Positions 1 to 7,780 are shown, counted from the first letter of the stretch. The stretch: DNA of 11,948 nucleotides from an uncultured Eubacterium sp. (GCA_910586045.1 CAJUIH010000044.1:12593-24540), one strand, 5' to 3'. The notes: generated by a model not told the origin, from the letters alone. Made by a program: numbers and translations.

Positions 1-11
1 AAACAATTCCT

Positions 12-30
12 AAAAAGGGGCTGTCGCCCC
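12..30 (-). terminator. Intrinsic terminator after the HPr-like gene
   Basis: Read on the minus strand, a 5-bp GC-only stem (GGGGC, loop GACA, GCCCC) is followed directly by five T. This is a compact rho-independent terminator 25 bases after the stop codon of the gene ending at 56. A second copy of the GGGGC arm, with flanking A residues, lies at 49-57 and could pair with the same GCCCC arm to give a longer outer stem. Two alternative folds are therefore possible, and both end in the same T run. Confidence 0.8.
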
Positions 31-55
31 AAGAAAAATACAGCAACTGCCCCTT

Positions 56-322
56 TTATGTATCCGGTTGTATTTTGTATTTCGCATCTTCTTCCAAAAA
101 TGCTTTTAGTTTCTGTGCATCCTCTTCACTTTTTGCGATAAATTCCATTTCAGGCACGTCCCCGTTCGCAAACATGCGGGTCATTGACAAATACTGGCTC
201 AGTTTGGATTTCATATTCAGGCAGTCCCCTTCTCCAGTTACAAGCAGCACATTCATCGTACAGCTATCAATCACCTCAAATAATTTGTGTACCTGATTTA
301 CTTTCTCTACTTTAATATTCAT
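56..322 (-). CDS. HPr/Crh-like small protein
   Basis: An 88-residue soluble protein with no signal peptide or membrane segment. The layout resembles the HPr fold of the PTS phosphocarrier: a helix near residues 10-20, a strand NVLLVTG (24-30), then LNMKS (35-39), which resembles VNLKS around the regulatory Ser46 of Bacillus HPr, then a strand EMEFIA and a final amphipathic helix (67-79). The catalytic HARPA signature is absent: His12 is near the right place, but the Arg and Pro after it are missing. If the match is right, it would resemble Crh, which lacks the phosphorylatable His but keeps the serine. The ATG at 322 is chosen because AAAGGAGG lies 7 bases upstream and because a longer reading frame from 391 would begin inside the promoter. 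It stands alone between a promoter and a terminator. The CDS is certain enough; the HPr relation is inferred from pattern only. Confidence 0.8.
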   Translation of the reverse strand: MNIKVEKVNQVHKLFEVIDSCTMNVLLVTGEGDCLNMKSKLSQYLSMTRMFANGDVPEMEFIAKSEEDAQKLKAFLEEDAKYKIQPDT

Positions 323-329
323 GATCAAG

Positions 330-337
330 CCTCCTTT
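330..337 (-). promoter_or_regulatory. Ribosome binding site fixing the HPr-like start
   Basis: AAAGGAGG on the minus strand, 7 bases before the ATG at 322-320. It selects this ATG over the upstream in-frame ATG at 391. Confidence 0.85.
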
Positions 338-362
338 CTGAGCATTGGTTTTTCCCTCTTTC

Positions 363-391
363 AGTATAACAAGGGGATCTTCGTATTTCAA
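363..391 (-). promoter_or_regulatory. Sigma-A type promoter of the HPr-like gene
   Basis: Minus-strand TTGAAA (391-386), a 17-base spacer and TATACT (368-363). Five of six bases match the consensus in each box. The predicted start of transcription is near 356, giving a leader of about 34 nt. The small gene is thus expressed independently of the long operon upstream. Confidence 0.8.
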
Positions 392-396
392 GCAGT

Positions 397-423
397 TTGT
401 GCGGAATTTTCAAAAATGCGCAA
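397..423 (-). repeat. Weak imperfect inverted repeat after the DUF3298 gene
   Basis: TTGCGC and GCACAA arms (one wobble) enclose an inner A/T stem just after the stop codon at 429. No T run follows on the minus strand, so this is at best a weak 3' end structure and not a clear terminator. Confidence 0.25.
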
Positions 424-428
424 GAATC

Positions 429-1184
429 CTATTCATAATCTCCTTTCAGCACAACATGCGGCGCGATACCGGCAGCGTAAGACATCCCCAGGTCATACTG
501 ATTAAAAAATACGACGACTCTGCCGTTTTTTAAATAAAAATTGTATTTCGAAACCGGAGTTTGGTCCAAAAAATCTTTCGCGGCTTTTTCCGGATCGGCC
601 CAAATATCACTGCCAAAATACCCGCCTGCACGCATCTGGTCCAGACACTTTTTGGCAATTTTATTTTTTACCTCTTTTTGACCCCCTTCTACCACATCCG
701 CAACAACCAGCCTTTTTCCCGTTTTTAAATCAAACGTCATGGCATACCCATGCAGATATCCATGCGGGCCGCCCGCAAAATTGCTTTCGTGAAACAGGAT
801 GCTGAGATAACCATTTTTGTTATAAACGGCTTTGGCAGAAACGGTTTCATAATAGGTTTGTGCATAATAATCTCCCGCTTCCTTTGCGTACGCGAAAACC
901 TGTTTTTTTACTTTCAGGGAATTACGGTAATCTTTTTTTAACTCCGCGTTGATTTTTTTTACGGCTTTTGTGTTCCCCTTTAGCTGCAAAAGCCGGTAGC
1001 TGTATGATGCATCTACTTTTGCACCTGGGCGGCGGTAATGATCGCTGTATTTTTTACTTGTAACTACCGCCTTTTCATTTGTACTTACCCCCGCCGCATG
1101 CACTCGCTGCATTTGAAATCCAAAACAAAGCACAAAGACGGCAGCCAACAGCAGTGCCGTTCGAAACATTTGTTTTTTCTCCAT
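429..1184 (-). CDS. Secreted DUF4163/DUF3298 domain protein
   Basis: A 251-residue protein with a classical signal peptide: basic MEKKQMFR, a hydrophobic core at about 9-23 and a likely cleavage after VHA at residue 30. Cys20 is not in a lipobox, so a lipoprotein is unlikely. The mature part reads as a DUF4163-like N-terminal region (about 55-150: paired strand-helix units and the segment NFAGGPHGY at 135-143) followed by a DUF3298-like C-terminal region (about 150-245, with FFNQYDLG at 227-233 and YAAG). These domains occur in extracytoplasmic parts of Bacillus RsiV-type anti-sigma factors and PdaC-type proteins; here there is neither a membrane anchor nor a deacetylase domain, so the function is open. 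The ATG at 1184 has AAAAGGAGA 7 bases upstream; a longer frame to 1343 overlaps ilvA and has no signal peptide at its start. It lies 76 bases after ilvA, perhaps by read-through. Confidence 0.85.
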   Translation of the reverse strand: MEKKQMFRTALLLAAVFVLCFGFQMQRVHAAGVSTNEKAVVTSKKYSDHYRRPGAKVDASYSYRLLQLKGNTKAVKKINAELKKDYRNSLKVKKQVFAYAKEAGDYYAQTYYETVSAKAVYNKNGYLSILFHESNFAGGPHGYLHGYAMTFDLKTGKRLVVADVVEGGQKEVKNKIAKKCLDQMRAGGYFGSDIWADPEKAAKDFLDQTPVSKYNFYLKNGRVVVFFNQYDLGMSYAAGIAPHVVLKGDYE

Positions 1185-1254
1185 GTCCCGTTCTCCTTTT
1201 TCCTTATTTTGATGAACTTTAGATTCATTCCGCCCGTATGGCTGCGGTTTTTGT

Positions 1255-1268
1255 ATCTGTTTACAGAT
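1255..1268. repeat. Perfect 6-bp palindrome spanning the ilvA stop codon
   Basis: ATCTGT, two central bases, ACAGAT, with the ilvA TAA at 1261-1263 in the middle. No T run follows and the loop would be too small for a normal hairpin. It could be a protein-binding dyad or chance. Confidence 0.3.
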
Positions 1269-2472
1269 TTGTCCGTACCTGTTTTGGGCTATAGCCCGCA
1301 TGTTCCAGCGCGTCCATAATCTGCTTTTTATGTTCCGAACCAAAGCTTTCCATAGTAATCCGCAGTTCTACGGCGGCATTACGGTTCGTGGATACAAACT
1401 GGTTATGCTCTAACTTGATCACATTGCCCTGCTCTTTTGCAATCGTATCCGCCACCTTGCACAGCTCCCCGGGCTTGTCCGGAAGCAGTACGGATACGGT
1501 AAAGATACGGTCGCGGAAGATTAACCCCTGCTGTACGACAGAACTCATCGTAATTACGTCCATATTGCCGCCGCTTAAAATGGAAACGACCCGTTTGCCT
1601 TTGACCCCTAGGTGTTTTAACGCCGCTACGGTCAAAAGGCCGGAATTTTCCACAATCATCTTGTGGTTTTCCACCATATCTAAAAACGCGACGACTAACT
1701 CTTCGTCCGTAACCGTAAGAATCCCGTCCAGGTTTTTCTGGATATATGGGAAAATGGTTTCCCCCGGTGTCTTTACGGCTGTCCCGTCCGCAATCGTGCT
1801 GACCTTTGGAAGCGTAACTACCTTTCCCGCTTCAAAAGAAGCTTTCATACAGGCGGCTTCTTTTGGTTCTACGCCAATCACCTTTATTTTCGGGTTTAAA
1901 AGCTTTGCAAGCGCGGATACCCCGGTGGCAAGCCCGCCGCCGCCGATTGGCACAAGGATGTATTCCACAAGCGGCAGTTCTTTAAAGATTTCCATTGCGA
2001 TCGTCCCCTGCCCGGTAGCTACCGCAAGGTCGTCAAACGGATGCACAAACGTATAGCTATGCTCCGCGGCAAGCGCATAGGCATGGGAACACGCCTCGTC
2101 GTATACATCTCCATGCAGGATGACCTGCGCGCCGTAGCCTTTCGTACGGTTGACCTTGATTAACGGCGTCGTAGTCGGCATCACGATCACAGCCTTTACC
2201 CCGAAGCATTTCGCCGCATAAGCGACCCCCTGCGCATGATTTCCTGCCGAAGCCGTAATCAGCCCCTTTTCTCGTTCTTCCTGCGACAATGTGCTGATTT
2301 TATAATAAGCGCCGCGCAGCTTATATGCACCGGTATACTGCATATTTTCCGGTTTTAAATACACCTTGTTTCCGGTCTGCCCGCTTAAATAATCGCTGTA
2401 TAGCAGCTTCGTTTCCTGGATGACCTCTTTTACTTTTTCGCTGGCTTCTTCAAAGCGGTCTAATGTAAGCAT
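1261..2472 (-). CDS. ilvA: Threonine ammonia-lyase with C-terminal ACT domain
   Basis: A 403-residue PLP enzyme that deaminates L-threonine (and usually serine) to 2-oxobutanoate, feeding isoleucine synthesis or threonine catabolism. Visible marks are the PLP lysine K51 in AYKLRGA, SAGNHAQG (75-82), the phosphate-binding glycine loop GGGGLATG (177-184) and SGGN near 300-303. A single ACT-like region fills about 322-403 (FTVSVLLPDKPGEL). The length and single ACT domain fit the roughly 400-residue form rather than the roughly 510-residue E. coli IlvA with its two regulatory repeats, so a catabolic TdcB-like role with ACT control is possible. The start has TAAGGAGG upstream, which includes the ftsY stop codon, so it is probably translated from the same mRNA as ftsY. 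The gene symbol is a family label; tdcB is the alternative. Confidence 0.93.
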   Translation of the reverse strand: MLTLDRFEEASEKVKEVIQETKLLYSDYLSGQTGNKVYLKPENMQYTGAYKLRGAYYKISTLSQEEREKGLITASAGNHAQGVAYAAKCFGVKAVIVMPTTTPLIKVNRTKGYGAQVILHGDVYDEACSHAYALAAEHSYTFVHPFDDLAVATGQGTIAMEIFKELPLVEYILVPIGGGGLATGVSALAKLLNPKIKVIGVEPKEAACMKASFEAGKVVTLPKVSTIADGTAVKTPGETIFPYIQKNLDGILTVTDEELVVAFLDMVENHKMIVENSGLLTVAALKHLGVKGKRVVSILSGGNMDVITMSSVVQQGLIFRDRIFTVSVLLPDKPGELCKVADTIAKEQGNVIKLEHNQFVSTNRNAAVELRITMESFGSEHKKQIMDALEHAGYSPKQVRTNL

Positions 2473-2483
2473 CGTTTCTTTTT

Positions 2484-2491
2484 CCTCCTTA
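2484..2491 (-). promoter_or_regulatory. ilvA ribosome binding site overlapping the ftsY stop codon
   Basis: TAAGGAGG: the TAA (2491-2489) is the ftsY stop and AAGGAGG is the Shine-Dalgarno for ilvA, 11 bases from its ATG. This ties ilvA to the ftsY transcript. Confidence 0.8.
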
Positions 2492-3430
2492 TTCCTCTGG
2501 CGAATCCGGCTTTTGGAACAGCGCGTTTACAAACTGTTCCGGATCAAACTTCTGCAGGTCGTCTATTGTCTCCCCCACGCCGATATATTTGACCGGAATC
2601 CCGAGTTCTGACTGGATCGCTACCGCGATCCCTCCTTTTGCGGTGCCGTCCATTTTGGTCAGTACAATCCCGGTAATATCCGCTGCTTCGGAAAACTGCT
2701 TTGCCTGGTTTAAGGCGTTTTGTCCGGTTGTAGCGTCCAGCACAACGAGCGTTTCCCGGTAGGTCCCCGCATATTCCCGTTCCAAAATACGGTTGATTTT
2801 TTTTAATTCTTCCATCAGGTTCTTTTTATTGTGCAGCCTGCCTGCCGTATCACAGAGCAGTACGTCCGCATTCCTGGCTTTTGCGGCCGCTACCGCGTCA
2901 AAAACAACGGAAGCCGGGTCCGCGCCTTCCTGGCCGCCGATCATTTCCACGCCGGCCCGGTTCGCCCATTCCGCGAGCTGGCCGCCTGCAGCCGCGCGGA
3001 ACGTATCCGCCGCGCCGATTACTACTTTTTTGCCCTGTTCTTTTAATTTTCCGGCCAGCTTGCCGATGGTAGTCGTCTTTCCGACGCCGTTAACCCCGAT
3101 AACCAGCACAACAGACGGTTCCTCTTCAAACCGGTAGGCGGTTTCGCCGACTTCCATCTGTTCGCGGATACTGCGGATCAAAAGCTCTTTGCACTCCGCC
3201 GGGTCTTTGATATGCTGTTCTTTTACTTTTGCTTTTAAATTCTCCAGGATCGATTCCGTCGCCCGGATGCCGATATCGCCCATTACAAGGATTTCTTCGA
3301 TTTCTTCGTAAAACTCGTCGTCGATTTTTGAAAACCGGCTGAAAACGGCGTCAATACCTGCCGCGATATTGTCCCTTGTCTTTGTCAGGCCTTCGACCAG
3401 GCGCTTAAAAAACCCTTTCTTTTCTCCCAT
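2489..3430 (-). CDS. ftsY: Signal recognition particle receptor FtsY
   Basis: A 313-residue SRP-family GTPase. It receives ribosome-nascent chain complexes from Ffh at the membrane and releases them to the Sec translocon. Residues 1-95 form the helical N domain, with an amphipathic basic start (GFFKRLVEGL) that can touch the membrane. The G domain shows the P-loop GVNGVGKT (112-119), DTFRAAA (142-148), DTAGR (194-198), TKMDG (258-262) and GVGE (284-287). There is no long acidic A domain, as is normal in Firmicutes. The loop after RAAA reads GGQL where many FtsY have a larger residue before QL, which I take as a lineage variant. The start has AAAGGAG 7 bases upstream, 24 bases after the smc stop. 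ffh is not in the window. Confidence 0.97.
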   Translation of the reverse strand: MGEKKGFFKRLVEGLTKTRDNIAAGIDAVFSRFSKIDDEFYEEIEEILVMGDIGIRATESILENLKAKVKEQHIKDPAECKELLIRSIREQMEVGETAYRFEEEPSVVLVIGVNGVGKTTTIGKLAGKLKEQGKKVVIGAADTFRAAAGGQLAEWANRAGVEMIGGQEGADPASVVFDAVAAAKARNADVLLCDTAGRLHNKKNLMEELKKINRILEREYAGTYRETLVVLDATTGQNALNQAKQFSEAADITGIVLTKMDGTAKGGIAVAIQSELGIPVKYIGVGETIDDLQKFDPEQFVNALFQKPDSPEE

Positions 3431-3454
3431 AAATAAACTCCTTTGCTGTGCGGC

Positions 3455-6400
3455 TTATTTTAAATCATTTTCGATCAGGCTGACGGAAACAAGCGTGGAT
3501 ACCCCTTTTTCCTGCATCGTAATGCCATACAGGCGGTCTGCCGCGGCCATAGTCCCGCGCCTGTGTGTAATCACAATAAACTGCGTATGTTTGGTCAGTT
3601 TATGTAAATAGCCTGCAAACCGCGTTACATTGCTGTCGTCCAGCGCCGCCTCGATTTCATCCAGCAGGCAGAACGGGGAAGGTTTTAGGTTTTGAATCGC
3701 AAATAAAAGCGCGATCGCTGTTAACGCCTTTTCCCCGCCGGACAACTGCATCATGTTCTGCAGCTTTTTACCGGGCGGATGCGCGATAATGCTGATGCCG
3801 CATTCTAAAATTTCCTGGTCTTCCATCAGCTCCAGCGTCCCTTTTCCGCCGCCGAATAACTGCTTAAACGCCTTGTCAAATTCACGCTGGATTTCGGCGA
3901 ATTTTTCCGCAAACTGCCTGCGCATGCCGGTATCCAGTTCTTCTATAATACCGGTTAAAGTCTGCTCCGCCTCCACAAGGTCGTCATGCTGGATTTTCAA
4001 AAACTGGTAGCGTTCGGATACCTCTTTGTATTCTTCAATCGCATTGACGTTGACGTCGCCCAGTTTGCGGATTTCGTCCTTTACCTGCCCGATCAGGCGT
4101 TTCGTATGCAAGACATCGTCATAGCGCGGATCCGCAAACGCAAGCGCGTGATGGGGTGTCAGCTCATACTCGCTCCACAAGTAATCCGTCCGCGTTTCCC
4201 GCGCTTCCTCCAGCTTTTCCCGCTGGCTTCCCAGGCGGTACAGTTCTTTGTCGAGTACCGTTTTTTGTTCGGCCAATTCCTCGCGTTTTTGGAAGAAACC
4301 TTTCTGTCCGCCTGCAAGCGTTTCTTTTTGACTGATTTTTTCCAAAAGTTCCTGCTCCAGCTTTTGCGCGCCTGCGTCCGCGTCCGCGATTTCCTGCCTG
4401 CGGGTTTTTATTTCCTGCTCTTTTTTTCCCACGTCTTTGTCCGCTTCTTTCGCGCCGTTTTCTAATTCCTGCATTTCCTTTGACAATTTTTCGAGTTCTC
4501 CGTCAATGCGCGCTAGGTTTTCATTAATAAACCCGGCTTTTTGGCCGAAATTAGACTCTTCCAACTGAATTTGCGCCAAACAAGCTGATGCATCCTGCTC
4601 CTGCGCGGTAAGCTGGTCCAGGTTTTCCTGTGCCTGCGCGGTATCCGTATGGATCTGCTGTTCTTTTTCCAAAAGCTGTGCAAGCTGCTGGTCCACCTGC
4701 TGTTTTTCCGCGCGGGCCTGCTCTCTTTGCTGTTCCAGTTCTTTTGTTTCCATTATTAGCGCCTGCGCCGCTTTCTCACTTTCGTACTTTTGCTCCAGCA
4801 CACGGTCCAGATTTATTTTTGCCGTATTCTGTTCCAGATATGCTTCCTGGATTTCCTTTTTTGTATCTTCCAGTTCCCTGCGCAGACGTTCCGCCGCAGA
4901 CTGCGCTTCCTTTACACGTATGTCCGCCTGCATGCGCTCATCTTCGAATGATTGCAGCCGCGCTTCCAATTCCTCGATTTCACGTTTGCGTCCCAGCAGG
5001 TTGCTGCTATTGCGGAACGCGCCGCCCGAAATCGACCCGCCCGCAAGCAGATGTTCTCCTTCGAGTGTGACGATATTTAGGGAATAATGGAACTGCCTGG
5101 CCAGTGAAACCGCATGGTCGATCTGGTCTACAACAACTACCCGGCCCAGCAAATAGGCCATAATCCCCTGATACACCGGCTCTGTGCGCACAAGCGTATC
5201 CGCCATGCCGATCACGCCCTCACAGCCAAGCACACGCTCGTTTCGCTTCTGGTTTTTTCCCGTTACACTCGTGAGCGGCAAAAACGTTGCCCGGCCATAT
5301 TTGTTTTCTTTCAGATAACGTACCATTTTTTTTGCGGTTTCTTCATCTTGGGTTACAATGTTTTGGATGCTGCCGCCCAGCGCCGTCTCAACCGCTGTCT
5401 CATACTGCTTTTCTACTTTGATTAAATCCGCTACTACGCCATGGATTCCCGGTTCTTCCTGTCTGCGTTCCATCACGCGGCGGATGCTGTTTCCATAACC
5501 GTCGTAGCGTTCCGCGATATTGCGCAGTGCTTCCAGACGGGACAGTGTTTTTTGGCACGCTGCTGCGGCATGCTCCATTTCCTGCCGATACTGGTCTGCC
5601 TGGCGGCGCTTTTCTTTTTGTTTTGTTACACATTCGTCTTCCCTGGCACGCAGCGCCTGCACGCGTGCATCCAACTGCGCCAGTTCATTTTCATATTTTT
5701 TGTGGACATTTTCGATATCCGCCTCATCGCTTTTGGCACGCAGCTTTTTTTGGTTTAACTGTGCGTTCCGTATATTGATCTGTTCCATCACCATAGCGAA
5801 ACGCTGCTGCTGCCCTTTCACAGAGCCTTTTTGATTTAACAGCTCGATAATCTCATTTTTTCCCTGTTCAATCTGATCGCCGCACGTACGGATGCGCTGG
5901 CGAATTTGCTGGAGCACGTCCTGTGCCGTTTTGCGTCTGTCCGAAATATCCGAAAGCTTCGTATCCAGTCCGGATTTTTGTTCCTCATAAGCCTGCCGGT
6001 CCGCCAGACGGTCCGCACGGTCTTTTATAATCGCTTCTTTTCGGTTTTTATAATGTTCCTGCGACAACTGCGCGGAATGGATCTGTTCAAACAGTACATT
6101 GATCTCGCCCTCGAGCCTGCCCTTTTTAACCGTCAGATCCGCGGCCCCTTCCCTCGCCTTTGTAATCGCTGCTTCCGTCTCTTCCAAACGCGCGGTCATC
6201 TCCTCGTATTCGGTACGGGCTTTGGCAAGTTCCCGTTCTGTTTCGGCAAGCTGGTGCGCCGCGATTTCATATTTTTGCGCGATCTCTTTCAACTGTACCT
6301 GGTTTTGCTGCATTTCTGTTAAAAACAGGTTGACCTCATAGATTTTTAACGCTTCTTTTTTTTGGATATATTGTTTCGCCTTTTGCGCCTGGCTCTCCAG

Positions 6401-7012
6401 CGGGGCGACCTGGCGCTCCAGTTCGGTTAAAATATCATGGATGCGCACCATATTTTCCCGTTCGCGTTCCAGTTTTTTTTGTGTTTCGATTTTTCTGCGC
6501 TTGAATTTGACGATTCCTGCCGCCTCATCAAACAATTCCCGCCGTTCTTCCGGCCTGCCGCTTAAAATCCGCTCAATCTGGCCCTGTCCGATAATCGAAT
6601 ATCCTTCTTTGCCGATTCCGGTATCATAAAACAGTTCATAAACGTCTTTTAGACGGCAGGAACTTCCGTTTAATAAATATTCGCTCTCTCCGGAGCGGTA
6701 TACACGCCTTGCGATGGTTACTTCCTCATAAGCGACGGGCAGCACATGGTCTTTGTTGTCCAGCGTAATCGACACATACGCATAGCTGACCGGCCTGCGG
6801 TTTTCCGTGCCCGCAAATATAACATCCTGCATACTCGCGCCGCGAAGCTGCCTGGCGCTCTGTTCGCCCAGCACCCACCGGACGGCATCCGCCACATTGC
6901 TCTTCCCGCTTCCGTTCGGCCCGACGATTCCGGTAATCCCATTATGGAAATCAAAGACGATTTTATTTGCAAAGGACTTAAAACCATGTACCTCGATACT
7001 TTTTAAATACAT
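3455..7012 (-). CDS. smc: Chromosome segregation ATPase SMC
   Basis: A full-length 1185-residue SMC, the ATPase core of the bacterial condensin SMC-ScpAB, which extrudes DNA loops and helps separate replicated origins. The N-terminal half-head carries Walker A GPNGSGKS (31-38), LRGA (56-59) and the Q-loop IGQGQI (141-146). Long coiled coils rich in E, K, Q and R run from about 170 to 500 and 680 to 1020. The hinge lies between (about 521-675), with the conserved glycines ALGG (544-547) and GGSISGG (658-664). The C-terminal half-head has the signature LSGGEKA (1090-1096), Walker B ending in LLDE (1116-1119) and the D-loop ALDDSN. No frameshift or missing motif is seen. Its ATG overlaps the last 10 bases of rnc and its Shine-Dalgarno lies inside rnc, so it is probably translationally coupled. 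Confidence 0.98.
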   Translation of the reverse strand: MYLKSIEVHGFKSFANKIVFDFHNGITGIVGPNGSGKSNVADAVRWVLGEQSARQLRGASMQDVIFAGTENRRPVSYAYVSITLDNKDHVLPVAYEEVTIARRVYRSGESEYLLNGSSCRLKDVYELFYDTGIGKEGYSIIGQGQIERILSGRPEERRELFDEAAGIVKFKRRKIETQKKLERERENMVRIHDILTELERQVAPLESQAQKAKQYIQKKEALKIYEVNLFLTEMQQNQVQLKEIAQKYEIAAHQLAETERELAKARTEYEEMTARLEETEAAITKAREGAADLTVKKGRLEGEINVLFEQIHSAQLSQEHYKNRKEAIIKDRADRLADRQAYEEQKSGLDTKLSDISDRRKTAQDVLQQIRQRIRTCGDQIEQGKNEIIELLNQKGSVKGQQQRFAMVMEQINIRNAQLNQKKLRAKSDEADIENVHKKYENELAQLDARVQALRAREDECVTKQKEKRRQADQYRQEMEHAAAACQKTLSRLEALRNIAERYDGYGNSIRRVMERRQEEPGIHGVVADLIKVEKQYETAVETALGGSIQNIVTQDEETAKKMVRYLKENKYGRATFLPLTSVTGKNQKRNERVLGCEGVIGMADTLVRTEPVYQGIMAYLLGRVVVVDQIDHAVSLARQFHYSLNIVTLEGEHLLAGGSISGGAFRNSSNLLGRKREIEELEARLQSFEDERMQADIRVKEAQSAAERLRRELEDTKKEIQEAYLEQNTAKINLDRVLEQKYESEKAAQALIMETKELEQQREQARAEKQQVDQQLAQLLEKEQQIHTDTAQAQENLDQLTAQEQDASACLAQIQLEESNFGQKAGFINENLARIDGELEKLSKEMQELENGAKEADKDVGKKEQEIKTRRQEIADADAGAQKLEQELLEKISQKETLAGGQKGFFQKREELAEQKTVLDKELYRLGSQREKLEEARETRTDYLWSEYELTPHHALAFADPRYDDVLHTKRLIGQVKDEIRKLGDVNVNAIEEYKEVSERYQFLKIQHDDLVEAEQTLTGIIEELDTGMRRQFAEKFAEIQREFDKAFKQLFGGGKGTLELMEDQEILECGISIIAHPPGKKLQNMMQLSGGEKALTAIALLFAIQNLKPSPFCLLDEIEAALDDSNVTRFAGYLHKLTKHTQFIVITHRRGTMAAADRLYGITMQEKGVSTLVSVSLIENDLK

Positions 7013-7707
7013 AGATCCTCCGTGTAGTGCCCATTCAACTGCACAAGGGCATGGTACGCGGCCTCCTGTTCGGCCGACTTTTTCGTATGTCCCTTTCCGG
7101 TACTCACTTTTTTCTGATCAATATACAATTCCACCTGAAACAGTTTGTCATGATCCGGACCTGTCTCCAAAACCAGTTCATACAAAGGCGCCCCCATGCC
7201 GCGCGCCTGCACGGTTTCCTGGAGGATCGTCTTGCTATCGTAAAAGAGCTGTTTATGCGCGATATCCGTCAGGATATATTGAAACACAAACTCCTTTGCA
7301 CTAGCAAAGCCACCATCCAGATAAATAGCCCCGATGACTGCTTCCAGCGCATCGGATAAAATAGACTTGCGTTTTCTTCCCCCTGTATGATCCTCCCCCT
7401 TGCCAAGCAGCAGGTAATCACCCAAATGCATTTCCTTTGTACTGTCCGCAAGGGTCGCTTCGCATACTAGGCTGGCACGCATCTTTGTAAGTTCTCCTTC
7501 CGGAAGGTCTGGGAACTGGCGGTAGAGAAACTCACTGGAAATAATCTCCAATACGGCATCCCCCAAAAATTCCAGCCGTTCGTTATCGGAATGTTTTTTC
7601 ATTCTTTTTTCATTCGCATAAGAACTATGTGTCAGCGCCTGGATCAAAAGGCCTGCCTGTTTAAACTCATAGCCGATTACTTGCTGAAACTCTAATTGTT
7701 TTCTCAT
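7003..7707 (-). CDS. rnc: Ribonuclease III
   Basis: A 234-residue double-strand-specific endoribonuclease for rRNA precursors and structured mRNAs. The catalytic domain (about 5-150) has the signature NERLEFLGD (42-50), supplying E46 and D50, and LSDALEA (117-123), supplying D119 and E122. Together these match the four acidic metal ligands of the family. A C-terminal dsRNA-binding domain covers about 157-226 and ends with a basic KGHTKKSAEQEAA helix. The start at 7707 is the only upstream ATG in frame that keeps the domain whole; it has no good Shine-Dalgarno (only GAAAG about 11 bases upstream), unlike every neighbour. A strong hairpin sits 25 bases upstream. Weak initiation plus this hairpin suggests post-transcriptional control. 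The stop overlaps the smc start. Confidence 0.97.
   Translation of the reverse strand: MRKQLEFQQVIGYEFKQAGLLIQALTHSSYANEKRMKKHSDNERLEFLGDAVLEIISSEFLYRQFPDLPEGELTKMRASLVCEATLADSTKEMHLGDYLLLGKGEDHTGGRKRKSILSDALEAVIGAIYLDGGFASAKEFVFQYILTDIAHKQLFYDSKTILQETVQARGMGAPLYELVLETGPDHDKLFQVELYIDQKKVSTGKGHTKKSAEQEAAYHALVQLNGHYTEDLCI
7017..7021 (-). promoter_or_regulatory. smc ribosome binding site inside rnc
   Basis: GGAGG four bases before the smc ATG (7012), encoded within the Tyr-Thr-Glu-Asp codons at the end of rnc. The short spacing and the 10-base gene overlap suggest coupled translation of rnc and smc. Confidence 0.7.
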
Positions 7708-7732
7708 TGTACCACACTTTCTATCGGAACAT

Positions 7733-7774
7733 AAGGGTGTCTTAAAACAACTGCCGTTGCCTTAAAACACCCTC
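7733..7774 (-). promoter_or_regulatory. Fully paired 19-bp hairpin in the rnc leader
   Basis: On the minus strand the arms at 7774-7756 and 7751-7733 pair without a bulge: 18 pairs including three G-U wobbles, plus a closing G-U, around a GGCA tetraloop (7755-7752). On the plus strand the same wobble positions would be A-C mismatches, so the fold belongs to the acpP-rnc transcript. The minus strand has no T run after it, so it is not a good terminator of this operon. Its length and lack of bulges resemble RNase III cleavage sites, and its place just before rnc recalls the self-cleaved rnc leader of E. coli. Confidence 0.65.
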
Positions 7775-7780
7775 TTTTTG

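Noticed and set aside
1185..1260. Terminator or promoter between ilvA and the DUF3298 gene
   Set aside because: The only dyad (CCGC...GCGG) is 4 bp with no T run, and no -35/-10 pair of acceptable spacing was found; read-through or a promoter inside ilvA remains possible.
1388..2056. A 222-residue plus-strand frame opposite ilvA
   Set aside because: Antisense shadow of a clear PLP enzyme with no start signal of its own; composition rich in Ser/Thr/Pro.
3986..5070. Long plus-strand frames opposite smc (for example 159 and 146 residues)
   Set aside because: They are opposite a fully conserved smc coding sequence, rich in Phe/Leu or Pro/Ala as expected for antisense of a coiled coil, and lack ribosome binding sites.
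7733..7780. Plus-strand terminator (hairpin followed by CTCTTTTTG)
   Set aside because: The hairpin has three A-C mismatches on the plus strand but is fully paired on the minus strand, and there is no plus-strand gene nearby to terminate.
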